Assembly (NCBI RefSeq): GCF_048544455.1
Contig: NC_133537.1
Location: 20,707,541-20,771,540 of the forward strand
Origin: Silene latifolia
Lineage: Eukaryota; Streptophyta; Magnoliopsida; Caryophyllales; Caryophyllaceae
Direction: 5' to 3'
DNA length: 64,000 bases
Positions 36,120-48,054 of the stretch are shown here, piece by piece. Below the pieces are notes generated by a model. That model did not search any database. It saw only the letters and a list, made by a program, of their open reading frames with translations, and had not been told where the DNA came from. The translations under genes and the position numbers were made by a program. Positions within the stretch are counted from its first letter, which is position 1. Each line of letters starts with the position of its first letter.

Positions 36120-39100
36120 TGATATTTAAATTAAAGTTTTTTTAAGATAAATTCATTTTATTTTTATTTTGAATTTATTTTCTCAAGTTTATTTTATTGA
36201 AAATAAAATAAATATTTGATTTGAAAAATCATTTTATGAGTATATTTGATTTGAAAAATCATTTATTTTAATGTGTTAATTGATTTGAAAAATCGATTTA
36301 AAAATCGAAAAGAACTCGTTTTAAACACGTGTTATAGAGCTCGATTATAGCTCGGTTTTTGAGCCCGTTTTCTTTACGAGTTGGCACGAATATCGAGTAC
36401 ACTAACCAACCTAGACCACTACCCATCCAACCCCAGTTCGAACCCCATAACCACGGCCCAAATCATGCCCCAAATCACCCCCAAACAGCCCGCATACACG
36501 AAGCAGCCCCCCTGTTTTGCAGCTCAATCCCGAGCCCAAAACCCGCTCCAAATACCACCAAAACCCGTGCCCATTAACCCTAACCCATACCCTAGTATCC
36601 TACCCATATTATCTTAGCTTAACCACCAAGAAAACCCCCCATACGAACCCTAGAAAACCCCCCAAAAGCTGCTGGACAGCAGCTATGCTCAGGGGAGCCC
36701 GTCTGCCTCTCCTCCCTTTTACCCTACTTTAACTCCTTATAAATACCCCCCCCCCCCCCCCTTCACCATACATTCATTTCTCTAAGTTCTCCATACATAC
36801 AACCGTCACTCACAAGCATTAAACTCCAGAAACAAACCCTAATTGTCTCTCAAAAACCCTCGACAAAACCGACATACAAAACTGAGAATCAGTTTGTGTG
36901 TCCTCTTTGAAACCCTTCGTTCTCCCTTCAAACCTCCATCAAAATTCGAGTTTCTTATTCCAAATTAACCATACAACATCCATCTACACATTAGACAAAG
37001 ATTTATGAGCCAAATTGCCCTTGAGAGTACACGAATTCCCTAGAAAAACAGAGTGTTATACACTCTGTTTTCGCGGCTTTTCCTGTCTGTCCAGTTCTGT
37101 TTGTGCTCGTTTTTCGTGCCAAATAACTCAAAACGAGCAGGGATTGTTTTAAGATATCTGTTATCCTCTCTTTCTAGTTTTCAAAACATCTTTTAAATCG
37201 AATTTTCATCGTGAAACGAGAGAGAAATCGCTGTTTGAAAGTTGCTGTCCAGATTCGATAAAAACGTGTTGTTTGCTTTGTTTCTTCGTCGACGACGACC
37301 TCTCGAGATAAAATCTACCATCGATTACGACCCAAGACGGTGTCAACGATACATGTAGGTTGAGGGTGCATCAAATCCTCCTCTTTCTCCCTTTTATTCC
37401 GTTTTTTATGTTTGTTTTCTTATAGTTCGTTTTTTTGTTTGTTTATCGTTTTTGTTTATCGATTGTTATCATTAATTACGAAACTAGTTTAGTCCGAGTA
37501 TGAGTTAAAGTACCACCATGAACACCCACGTTGACTTGATATGGGAAAGAAACCGCTACATCAGTTGGTCGTACACCCCCGTCTCATTTACATATCCTCG
37601 TGTTCAAGGTAGGGCATTAATAAAATGAATTCTGACTTCGCTCTTCGCTTTTGACCCCTCGTTTCTTTCGTTCAATTCGACCTACCCTAGGACCCTTCGC
37701 ATGTTAGTTCGACCTCTGATTGTTAACATATAACTCGTTTAGATGACATTAGATCAATTTAATAACCTAATTAGACATATTAGGGTACATCGACATAGCT
37801 TTAAAAATCAACTGACGATTCTGTAACTTAATTGAACGCATCTCTCTCTTTCACCTAATTTCTCGTTAGTATAAAAGTGCGTGATTAGCACCTTCTTATT
37901 AACACTCGATGAGTTAAATTAATTAGCAAACTTGACCTAATTTGACCCCTTTAGGCCGTGTAGAATGCGCGTTTGCAAGGTATCTTTTCAAATCAATCAA
38001 CGTTGTTTCTAACTCGTTTTCTAACTTGTTTCCTATCCCGTTTCGCAATCATCTATCTAACCTAATGAATCTAACCTAAGGATTAGGGTATGCTAAATCG
38101 TGTAGGCCGTGTTTGGCCGTGTCCTTGTAGTCCCTTTTCTCGTTATTTCTCATCTTTATCTCGTTATTTCGTATCTTGTAATTACTTTGTTTATCGAGTC
38201 GTGTTTGGTAGTTTGTTTGTAATTTTCAAGCTAGCTTTCTTTTATCGAGTCAAAACCTCTTTCAAAAAACCTTAGTCTCGTTTGGTTAGATGGTTGTGCC
38301 CCAATGCAAGTGAGAGCGTAGTAAATCGCATGTTGTTTAAAGCAACATGGCCCGATTTATGCTAATGCATGCTTTGGTGTGTGACCCTCTAATTCGATAA
38401 GATTAAGTGAAAGCATACATTACGAGGAGTGACCCAAGGCCGTGAGTCATGTAAGCCGTGGGCCACCCCTTTGTGCATGTTTTCCTAGGCCGAATGGCCG
38501 TGTAATGTGTCATGTACGGTTTTGTGTATAGCGTTGTATTTTAGATCGAGTTGTATCTCTAATTTCTCGTTGTGTCGGCATGAAATGCCTGGGTTGTAAT
38601 AGGGTAGATCCCAACGGCTCCCCCATTACCCCTAAGCCTTGTTTGCTTTGTTTTGTATGTTGTTAGATCAATCAACCCACATGCTAAATTACAACTTTGA
38701 CAAAGTTAGTTTAGTTGCATCTAAAACGACATAGAAATTGTTGTCACATGTTAGGGTTTTAAAACGATGTTTGCATATCACATATTGTAGTAGCTATGAC
38801 CTTGTTTGAAATCCGACACTTGACTTAGTAGAGGCCGTTATTGACGGGCGGGGTTAGGTGTCCTTACGGGCTTCCTAACACGTACCCTCACCCCTTACTC
38901 AAGATCTATGGTTTGCGGATCCGTCTAAATACCATTGGATTACGAGAGTCATTCAAATCGAGTGATATAGGGTACAAGTCTTTATCTTTAATCGCTCGTA
39001 GTCGATTGGCTTTATGCTTTTCGATGAAAGGTGTAAAGTTGACTTGAACGGTTCCAAGTTCCCAAAAAAACTTGGTGGCGACTCTAATTTGTCTTAATTC

Positions 39101-39177
39101 GATTCGAAAGAACCTCGAGTCGATTATGCCTAGTGTGGATCCCGCGGACGCAGATCCCGAGGGCCTTGTCCACAGTT

Positions 39178-39195
39178 TGGCGACTCCGCTGGGGA
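39178..39195 (+). other. Primer binding site, probably tRNA-Arg
   Basis: TGGCGACTCCGCTGGGGA, three bases after the 5' LTR end. This string is the primer site I associate with Ogre/Tat-lineage elements (tRNA-Arg). Confidence 0.75.
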
Positions 39196-40289
39196 AAAGA
39201 GGACTAGTTACACTTTGTTTCTAGGGTCTTTTCCTCCGAGGTGAAACTTGAAAAGAAAGTATTGGAAAGTAAAACATTACTCATAGTGCTAAGATTCATG
39301 CATAAACCCTTAAGGATTTTCCCGGGCCGTCCCAGCGTTTCTTTGTGATGCGTGGGGGGCGACGTCCCACTATGCCAGGAACTCGCACATTGCTTGCTTC
39401 CGCTCCGCCTCGCGTGGTTCTTGATGGTGGGGATGCTCTTCTAGGTACTCTACCTAAAGGCCCTTGCTCTATAAGACCGCAAAAGGATGGAGGGCATAGA
39501 CCTTCTTGTAGAAGACTTGCCGAGACTTAGAGATGTCTAGGAGCATACATCCTTATAACATGAGAATGACAATGTGCAAGGTGTTTTCCCGAGTCTTTTC
39601 AAAATTTTCCATATCGATTTCAAAACCGAACTTTTGAACAACTTACTTTCAAAATAGCATGGTTTTAAAAACGCGGAATGCTGCCCAAATAGGACTAGAT
39701 TTTTCGGCCCAAAATGAGCTTTTATAGCCGGCATGCTGCCCATTTCAAAACTCACTTTCAAATCAATCCTTCATTTTTCAAAATCAATCCAAAATGCCTC
39801 TCGAACCTTAATCAAGCATGAAATGCGTCGAGTCGTGTCCAGGTCCTGGCCGTGTTTGGCTAGTTGTGTCTCGTCTCAAGTGTCTAGAACACGACCTTGT
39901 TGGGTCGCCCGAGCTCACCTCTTGGGCTTCGAGTCATGAGGGTCGACCAATTGGTCTAGGATAGTCCACAAAAACGTCCAAGCTAGGCCATTTAGGGCGT
40001 TTTCACTCGAACCTAAGGACTATGTTGGTCCAACCACGGGTTTAGTCACACCAAGTCCGATTTAGAATCGAGTCATGACGGTTTGGGTCGTGTCGTTTTG
40101 TCGATCCCAAAATGAACCAAGGTCTAAATCCAACCGTGAGTCGAACCTTTGGTTAGTCAGTCTCAAGTCGAGTCTTTGTTTGAGTCAAGTTGGGGTCGTG
40201 TCCTTAAGTGTGCAGGGGCTCTTACTTTAAATATTGGCTCAGTACGGGGTTTTCTTGTAGAAAGGCCGCCAAAAACCCGACGTCAAGCA
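39196..40289 (+). other. Leader of gag-only element, no gene
   Basis: About 1.1 kb between primer site and gag ATG. The short ORFs in it do not look coding. Confidence 0.55.
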
Positions 40290-41728
40290 ATGGAAGATGC
40301 TGTTAACAAGCTCACTGAGGCCGTGAACCTCATGATGACCCGAATGGATGCAATCGAATCTAAGTTGGGTGAAGATTCCCCTCCACCTCGCGATCCGGAG
40401 AAACGGTTCAAGTTCATCGAAGACCGTTTGAAACTCTCCCAGGGGAAGAACATTCACTATGAGAATGCTAGGGCCTATGCCCGGTGCGGGGATAAGTTGC
40501 CCACGAACATGGTACTCACCGACATCCCAAAGTTTAAGGGCACAGAAGATCCAGTCCACCATGTTAAGGCCTATAAGGGGTACTTAGCACTAAAGGGAGT
40601 ACCTGCCGACATGCTCTACGAAATCTTTGCCCAATCTCGGATGAACACCGAAGGCGTGGTTCTATAATCTTGACCTTAAGAACTTCCCTACTTTCGAAGA
40701 TATTACGGTGGAGTTACGTAAGCACTATCTTGATAATGTCGAGATTCAAACCAACATAAGAACATTGGAGGTTATGACCCAGAAAGATAAAGAAGGCTTT
40801 CTTGAATTCCTCGCAAGATGCGCAACTGAAAAGCGTGAAACTAGCCAAGAAGTGAAGTTGAAATGGTGGATAAGTTCGTAAAGAATCTACGACCTATTTA
40901 CCGCAATGCTCGAAATACAGAATTTTGGCTCTTTCAAAGAATTGATAAGAATCGGGATAAAGGTAGAAGATGATGTCATAAGGGCAGAGGCGGAAAAGCC
41001 GAAAGGGTACCAAGGGGCCTCATCGTCTAAGGGCAAGGCCCCAAAGAACGGCCCATATTGATGAAGCCATCAATCTCTTAGAAGGGCAATCGAAGAAGCC
41101 GCAGCGCCAAACACCTAGGGCATTCACCGATATCGGATGCACTTATACATACGCTCTCCAAAGGCTCATAGCCCAAGGAAAGCTGAAGCCTATTGGTCCA
41201 ACTCCGGACCCTCCCGCTGATCAACAAGGCAAATGGTACAAACCAAATGCCTACTGTGCTTTCCATCAAGGGAAAGGCCATGATACTGAAAGGTGCTTTA
41301 GACTGAAGCACGAAATCCAAGACATGATCGAGAATGGAACACTCCCGATCCCAACTGTTAAACCCAATAACATCACCAATCCATTTAGCGATCACACCAA
41401 CTTTGTTTCTGTCGAAGACAATGTCGATTATTCCCATCTTATCCACCCATGTCACTTGAAAGGGGTGTTTACCGGGAAAATATTTGTGGATTGCTTTGAA
41501 TTCTTGCCAAACCCGAAGAATGAAATTCAAGTCGGGAGTCTTGCTCTAGAATGTACTCCTCTCGTTAACGAAGTTAATAAAAGAAACTTCGGTTCACCAA
41601 CCTTTATCACTGGCGTAGATCCTCAGAGGACTACCTCGGGATGGAGGCAGACCATCAAAGGGATCAAGGACCAGAGCCGGGCATCTAAGCTGACAACTGA
41701 ACAAGAGAAAGCTCAAGACCAGATTTGA
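40290..41728 (+). pseudogene. Tat/Ogre-type gag (frame-broken)
   Basis: ATG 40290 opens MEDAVNKLTEAVNLMMTRMD. The capsid-like region continues with TDIPKFKGTEDPVHHVKAYK (about 40518-40577). A frame change near 40645-40665 moves FYNLDLKNFPTFEDITVE to another frame. Further changes occur near 40810-40870 and 41055. The final part contains YCAFHQGKGHDTERC (about 41253-41297), a zinc-binding motif common in Tat-lineage Gag. Stop is at 41726-41728. No DTG/DSG protease motif follows. Gag would package the RNA; pol would come from a partner element. Confidence 0.8.
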
Positions 41729-42299
41729 AAATTATGAGTCGGGATCTGTTTTCTTATCTTAGTCGAGTCGAGTCTAGAACTTTCTTTTCTTGAAGTTGAG
41801 TCGTTTGTTCCACGATGACCTAGGGTGTGTCCTAGGAATCGTTCCTTCGAGTCTGTTAAGCATTTTTCATTCCAATAAAAAAGTTGCAGTTTCGTTTCCA
41901 AATATGTCTTGTTTCCAATCCTCAATCATTCCGAAACATGATAAAACGCACAACACACTCAAAGGAATCCCTGGGGTAGAAATATGTCCTGTTTCAAAAT
42001 GTAAGGTACACTAGGATCCCGTGTTTGATTTCTTTACCTATTCCATGTCTGGCGGTAGAAAACCTCCATCTGAACTAATGTTTGTGACAAGCTTTTAGAT
42101 GATTCTATGACAAACCCGAACTAGCTCCTTGTTTCCCCTATCGATGATGGAAGGCAAGCCTTTTCCCCAACAAAACCATCCCATCTCGAAGAGAGAAGAT
42201 ATCAACCCGTTCTAAGAAGGAATTGTTAATTCTAACCCAATTTAGTTGGCGAAGCCCAGTTTTTAAGGTGTATCCATTTGTGACTAAGGGAATGAATAG

Positions 42300-42487
42300 A
42301 AGACCATTTTCGAGAAGAGAAGAAAAAAAAAGATGAAAAATAATGAAAAGATGAGGAAAAAAAGGACAAAAAAAAGAGCAAAAGAAAAAATGAAAAAATG
42401 AAAAAAGAGAAGAGATGAAAAAGAAGAAGAAAAAGGGAAAGAAAAGAAAAGAAAAGAAGAAGAAAAGAAAAGAAAAAAAAAAAAAAT
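42300..42487. repeat. Purine-rich low-complexity block
   Basis: Almost entirely A and G on the plus strand (AAGAAGAAAAAGGGAAAG type). Confidence 0.85.
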
Positions 42488-43270
42488 GTCTGAATGTTGA
42501 TCGAATTTCAAAGGCGAAGCCAAAATGGTCAGGTAGTGCCATCAGCAGTCATCCCTACCCTCTAAGTCCTTCCTGAGACAGTTACAAAGGGATAGTCGGG
42601 AATTTTGAGAATTATTCCGCTTGTGTTGTTACACCCAGCCTTTAGGGTCCAGACATGGAAATTTGAACCCACATCATTTTTTCAACCCATTTGCACTCGT
42701 GGTTCATCAAACCCGAGACACCCATTCCAACCACATCAGCAGCCATAGCCCTTGGCCTTAGCACCACAAAACAAACCTTCAGAATTATGGTTAACCATTC
42801 CAACTTGTTATTACCAAGCTCCACATCCCAAAAGATCCAAGCCTTTTGTACCAACCCTGGACACGGGATTTAACGGTACTGTACAGGCTATAATGGGATA
42901 TGACATGATACCTTAGGTGAAACCTTCGAGTGTGTATACACAATCAAAATGCCAATTTAATGCACCTTGATCGAACTACGTCGGATTTGATTTCGCTCCA
43001 CGCGAATACGTAGGCAGTCCTTCAGAATAAGGGATTCAATCCACTCATCCTGTACAAGTTGTCATCTTGTCGATTTCTTACGGGTCCTAACCAAGTCCAA
43101 ATGAAGCCACCTTTGTTTGAGTCGGTCTTAGCACTCGATGTAGGCTAGGATGAGGATATAGGTTCGGATGAATAGTATCGAGTCTCAGAATGAGCTTTAT
43201 CTAACGGTTTAGGCAAAGATGCTGAGTCACATAGATGTGGGTTTGTGTTGGGAACAGAAAATATGAAAAA

Positions 43271-43400
43271 CCCGCTGAAAAGAAAGAAGGCGTGGAAGAA
43301 AAATAGTAAAAGCCCGCTGAAAAGAAAGAAGACGGTGGCAAGAAATGATGAAAACTCGCTGAAAAGAAAGGAGGCGAGGAGAAGAGTGACAGAATGTTCC
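43271..43400. repeat. 42-bp tandem repeat, three copies
   Basis: Unit contains CCCGCTGAAAAGAAAGAAGG. Copies start at 43271, 43313 and 43355. Confidence 0.85.
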
Positions 43401-43859
43401 CAACAAGAGTGATGTGTGATGTCTAAGTGTTCTCATAAAATCAGTCTGTGTTTAGTTTCTGGGCGAAGCCAACGTTGTTGCTCTGTGAGTTTAATCCACC
43501 TTGTCGATGCCAAGTGATCTTGATTCCCATGTGCCCTCGGGAGCACGCCCATGACATACGATATCTCCGTTCCAAGTTCGACGACCTTGTGATTCCCATT
43601 TGCTATCTTTTGGCGCCGGAATGGCCAATTTACATTTTTACCCCCAACAAGTCCATAATTGAATTAAAACCCGTGCACACTTAGGGTTTTATTTTCCTTT
43701 TTTGTTTTACGGTAGCGGGCTACGCCCACGTTGTTTACGAGTCATGCGGAGTGTCTGAGTCGTATTTCATGCTCTCCCATCAAGGTTCGATTTCAAAAAA
43801 TTTCAAAATTTCAAAATTCCAAAAACTTTTTGCAATGACCCCAATCTTTCGAAATTCAA

Positions 43860-44110
43860 AATTTCAAACTCAATTTTTGAAGGGTCGATGGCCCAACATA
43901 CCAAGTGATGTCAAATTTAAACTTCGGGTCGATGGCTCAATCATTCAAAATTTCAAATTCAATTTTTGAAGGGCCGATGGCCCGACATCCCAAGTGATGT
44001 CAATTTCAAACTTCGGGTCGAGGACCCAATTATTCAAAATTTTCAAATTCAATTTTCGGGTCGATGACCCAATCTTTCAAATGATCTAATTTTAGGATCG
44101 ATGATCCAAA
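43860..44110. repeat. Imperfect tandem repeat in gag-only element
   Basis: Repeated blocks with GGGTCGATGGCCCAA, AAGTGATGTCAA and TTCAAATTCAATTTT, 50-65 bp apart, about four copies. Confidence 0.75.
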
Positions 44111-44180
44111 TGTGCTTATGTGATGATTATTGCTAGTACGTTTTTGTGTTTCAAATGTAGCAGGATATGCTTCAACTAGG

Positions 44181-44248
44181 GGCTCTAAAGTCTTCGACTT
44201 TAGAGCCATTGCAAACTGGGGGCTCTGAAGCCGTTGGCTTCAGAGACC
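44181..44248 (+). other. Twin hairpins with compensatory stem changes
   Basis: Hairpin 1 (44181-44207) has stem GGCTCTAAAGTC with loop TTC. Hairpin 2 (44221-44248) has stem GGCTCTGAAGCC with loop GTT and one bulged A. Both stem changes are paired changes (A-T to G-C). Each follows a GGGG-type tract like the true polypurine tract. Confidence 0.8.
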
Positions 44249-44389
44249 ATTATCAAGATGTAAAGGATGACATCCACCAATAATTCAATTCAATACAAGA
44301 GTATGAAATGGAAGAATTCCGTAGCTGAAAGCAAATAATGAAAGTGGCGGCAACCTCCTCGGAAAGTCCCGTCCCATTTGGACACCTGC

Positions 44390-44532
44390 CAGCAGATGAT
44401 AAGCTTTGGGCAAGTGTCAACAGATGAATTTCGGACAAGTGCCAGCAGATGATAAATTTTGGGCAAATGTCAGCAGATGACGAATTTTGGACAAACGCCA
44501 GCAGATGATAAACTTTGGGCATGTGTCAGCAG
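44390..44532. repeat. ~33-bp tandem repeat, four to five copies
   Basis: Unit resembles GCCAGCAGATGATAAATTTT followed by GGGCAAGT. It ends just before the second GAACTACG motif. Confidence 0.8.
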
Positions 44533-44821
44533 TGGCCGAACTACGACGCGGGTTTGATTCCGTCAGAAACGGATACGTAGGCGCCTAAGGATAAGGCTCA
44601 ATCCACCATATATGCAATTTTATGGGTCGATGACCAACGATGACAACTTGACACAACAGAAGCAAGAGTCAATCCCCAACGAAGTTTCAGGTATGATCTC
44701 TTCTTATGGCTGGCGAGCTTATGTACGCAAGTCTAATGGACTATGAACGACCCGCAGAATCCTCAGGTCGAGAGGGACCTGGGGTATACTTTGACTTTCG
44801 CCTTGTCCAAGCCTCAGTCAA

Positions 44822-44832
44822 AGTGGGGGCTC
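44822..44832 (+). other. Polypurine tract of gag-only element
   Basis: AGTGGGGGCTC directly abuts the 3' LTR start TGTAGATA. Two further copies of the GGGGGCTCT string precede the hairpins upstream. Confidence 0.75.
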
Positions 44833-47800
44833 TGTAGATACCCGTATCCGTCGATATTGGAATTTATAGAGAACCCGACAAACACCCGATGATGATAGGA
44901 CACATGTATTCTTTAGTTGTCATTGTCATTATTTGGGTTCGTTTTACGATGTAGAATGAGCGTTGTCGACGGAGTATTTTATTAATTTAAATGATATTTA
45001 AATTAAAGTTTTTTTAAGATAAATTCATTTTATTTTTATTTTGAATTTATTTTCTCAAGTTTATTTTATTGAAAATAAAATAAATATTTGATTTGAAAAA
45101 TCATTTTATGAGTATATTTGATTTGAAAAATCATTTATTTTAATGTGTTAATTGATTTGAAAAATCGATTTAAAAATCGAAAAGAACTCGTTTTAAACAC
45201 GTGTTTTAGAGCTCGATTGTAGCTCGGTTTTTGAGCCCGTTTTCTTTACGAGTTTGCACGAATATCGAGTACACTAACCAACCTAGACAACTACCCATCC
45301 AACCCCAGTTCGAACCCCATAACCACGGCCCAAATAATGCCCCAAATCACCCCCAAACAGCCCGCATACACGAAGCAGCCCCCCTGTTTTGCAGCTCAAT
45401 CCCGAGCCCAAAACCCGCTCCAAATACCACCAAAACCCGTGCCCATTAACCCTAACCCATACCCTAGTATCCTACCCATATTACCTTAGCTTAACCACCA
45501 AGAAAACCCCCCATACGAACCCTAGAAAACCCCCCAAAAGCTGCTGGACAGCAGCTATGCTCAGGGGAGCCCGTCTGCCTCTCCTCCTTTTTACCCTACT
45601 TTAACTCCTTATAAATACCCCTCCCCCCCCCCCCCTCTTCACCATACATTCATTTCTCTAAGTTCTCCATACATACAACCGTCACTCACAAGCATTAAAC
45701 TCCAGAAACAAACCCTAATTGCCTCTCAAAAACCCTCGACAAAACCGACATACAAAACTGAGAATCAGTTTGTGTGTCCTCTTTGAAACCCTTCGTTTTC
45801 CCTTCAAACCTCCATCAAAATTCGAGTTTCTTATTCCAAATTAACCATACAACATCCATCTACACATTAGACAAAGATTTACGAGCCAAATTGCCCTTGA
45901 GAGTACACGAATTCCCTCGAAAAACAGAGTGTTATACACTCTGTTTTCGCGGCTTTTCCTGTCTGTCCAGTTCTGTTTGTGCTCGTTTTTCGTGCCAAAT
46001 AACTCAAAACGAGCAGAGATTGTTTTAAGATATCTGTTCTCCTCTCTTTCTAGTTTTCAAAACATCTTTTAAATCGAATTTTCATCGTGAAACGAGAGAG
46101 AAATCGTTGTTTGAAAGTTGCTGTCCAGATTCGATAAAAACGTGTTGTTTGCTTTGTTTCTTCGTCGACGACGACCTCTCGAGATAAAATCTACCATCGA
46201 TTACGACCCAAGACGGTGTCAATGATACATGTAGGTTGAGGGTGCATCAAATCCTCCTCTTTCTCCCTTTTATTTCGTTTTTTATGTTTGTTTTCTTATA
46301 GTTCGTTTTTTTGTTTGTTTATCGTTTTTGTTTATCGATTGTTATCATTAATTACGAAACTAGTTTAGTCTGAGTATGAGTTAAAGTACCACCATGAACA
46401 CCCACGTTGACTTGATATGGGAAAGAAACCGCTACATCAGTCGGTCGTACACCCCCGTCTCATTTACATATCCTCGTGTTCAAGGTAGGGCATTAATAAA
46501 ATGAATTCTGACTTCGCTCTTCGCTTTTGACCCCTCGTTTGTTTCGTTCAATTCGACCTACCCTAGGACCCTTCGCATGTTAGTTAGACCTCTGATTGTT
46601 AACATATAACTCGTTTAGATGACATTAGATCAATTTAATAACCTAATTAGACATATTAGGGTACATCGACATAGCTTTAAAAATCAACTGACGATTCTGT
46701 AACTTAATTGAACGCATCTCTCTCTTTCACCTAATTTCTGGTTAGTATAAGAGTGCGTGATTAGCACCTTCTTATTAACACTCGATGAGTTAAATTAATT
46801 AGCAAACTTGACCTAATTTGACCCCTTTAGGCCGTGTAGAATGCGCGTTTGCAAGGTATCTTTTCAAATCAATCAACGTTGTTTCTAACTCGTTTTCTAA
46901 CTTGTTTCCTATCCCGTTTCGCAATCATCTATCTAACCTAATGAATCTAACCTAAGGATTAGGGTATGCTAAATCATGTAGGCCGTGTTTGGCCGTGTCC
47001 TTGTAGTCCCTTTTCTCGTTATTTCTCATCTTTATCTCGTTATTTCGTATCTTGTAATTACTTTGTTTATCGAGTCGTGTTTGGTAGTTTGTTTGTAATT
47101 TTCAAGCTAGCTTTCTTTTATCGAGTCAAAACCTCTTTCAAAAAACCTTAGTCTCGTTTGGTTAGATGGTTGTGCCCCAATGCAAGTGAGAGCGTAGTAA
47201 ATCGCATGTTGTTTAAAGCAACATGGCCCGATTTATGCTAATGCATGCTTTGGTGTGTGACCCAATGTCTAATTCGATAAGATTAAGTGAAAGCATACAT
47301 TACGAGGAGTGACCCAAGGCCGTGAGTCATGTAAGCCGTGGGCCACCCCTTTGTGCATGTTTTCCTAGGCCGAATGGCCGTGTAATGTGTCATGTACGGT
47401 TTTGTGTATAGCGTTGTATTTTAGATCGAGTTGTATCTCTAATTTCTCGTTGTGTCGGCATGAAATGCCTGGGTTGTAATAGGGTAGATCCCAACGGCTC
47501 CCCCATTACCCCTAAGCCTTGTTTGTTTTGTTTTGTATGTTGTTAGATCAATCAACCCACATGCTAAATTACAACTTTGACAAAGTTAGTTTAGTTGCAT
47601 CTAAAACGACATAGAAATTGTTGTCACATGTTAGGGTTTTAAAACGATGTTTGCATATCACATATCGTAGTAGCTATGACCTTGTTTGAAATCCGACACT
47701 TGACTTAGTAGAGGCCGTTATTGACGGGCGGGGTTAGGTGTCCTTACGGGCTTCCTAACACGTACCCTCACCTCTTACTCAAGATCTATGGTTTGCGGAT

Positions 47801-48054
47801 CCGTCTAAATACCATTGGATTACGAGAGTCATTCAAATCGAGTGATATAGGGTACAAGTCTTTATCTTTAATCACTCGTAGTCGATTGGCTTTATGCTTT
47901 TCGATGAAAGGTGTAAAGTTGACTTGAACGGTTCCAAGTTCCCAAAAAAACTTGGTGGCGACTCTAATTTGTCTTAATTCGATTCGAAAGAACCTCGAGT
48001 CGATTATGCCTAGTGTGGATCCCGCGGACGCAGATCCCGAGGGCCTTGTCCACA
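44833..48054 (+). repeat. 3' LTR of gag-only element (3222 bp)
   Basis: Intact LTR that defines the insertion site of Helitron 2 in the 5' LTR. Ends GCCTTGTCCACA, followed by TSD CGCAG and the resumed CACTA 2 sequence. Confidence 0.95.

Larger units (their letters stand above)
26383..39174 (+). repeat. 5' LTR of gag-only element, split by Helitron 2
   Basis: Segments 26383-26540 and 36120-39174 together match the 3' LTR at 44833-48054 with only scattered differences. The break is exactly between the A and T of TTTAAATGATATT. The LTR is non-coding: short ORFs such as those near 36359-36732 and 38841-39047 recur in the 3' LTR but lack codon-like constraint. A C-run near 36748-36762 varies in length between the LTRs. 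Confidence 0.93.
41729..44832 (+). other. 3' noncoding region of gag-only element
   Basis: About 3.1 kb where pol would normally be. It holds a purine-rich block (42300-42487), two copies of a GAACTACG...ACGTAGGC motif (near 42973-43014 and 44538-44582), three tandem arrays, two hairpins and a polypurine tract. I see no RT, RNase H or integrase in any frame. The Phe/Ser-rich ORFs across the purine block are artefacts. Confidence 0.75.
26383..48054 (+). mobile_element. gag-only LTR retrotransposon, Tat/TR-GAG-like (~12.1 kb net)
   Basis: Two LTRs of about 3.2 kb (5': 26383-26540 plus 36120-39174; 3': 44833-48054) run TGTAGATACCCG to GCCTTGTCCACA. The 5-bp TSD CGCAG is perfect (26378-26382, 48055-48059). 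The primer site fits tRNA-Arg, and the gag is of the Ogre/Tat type. No protease, RT, RNase H or integrase lies between gag and the 3' LTR, so the element must borrow pol. This matches the published class of terminal-repeat retrotransposons with a gag domain (TR-GAG). The 5' LTR is split by Helitron 2. LTRs look nearly identical, so insertion is recent. Confidence 0.9.

Noticed and set aside
36359-36732. Pro/Asn-rich ORFs also present at 45231-45604
   Set aside because: They recur because they lie in the two LTRs of the same element. They overlap in several frames and lack protein features.
42138-42542. Phe/Ser-rich minus-strand ORF
   Set aside because: It is the complement of a purine-rich low-complexity block.
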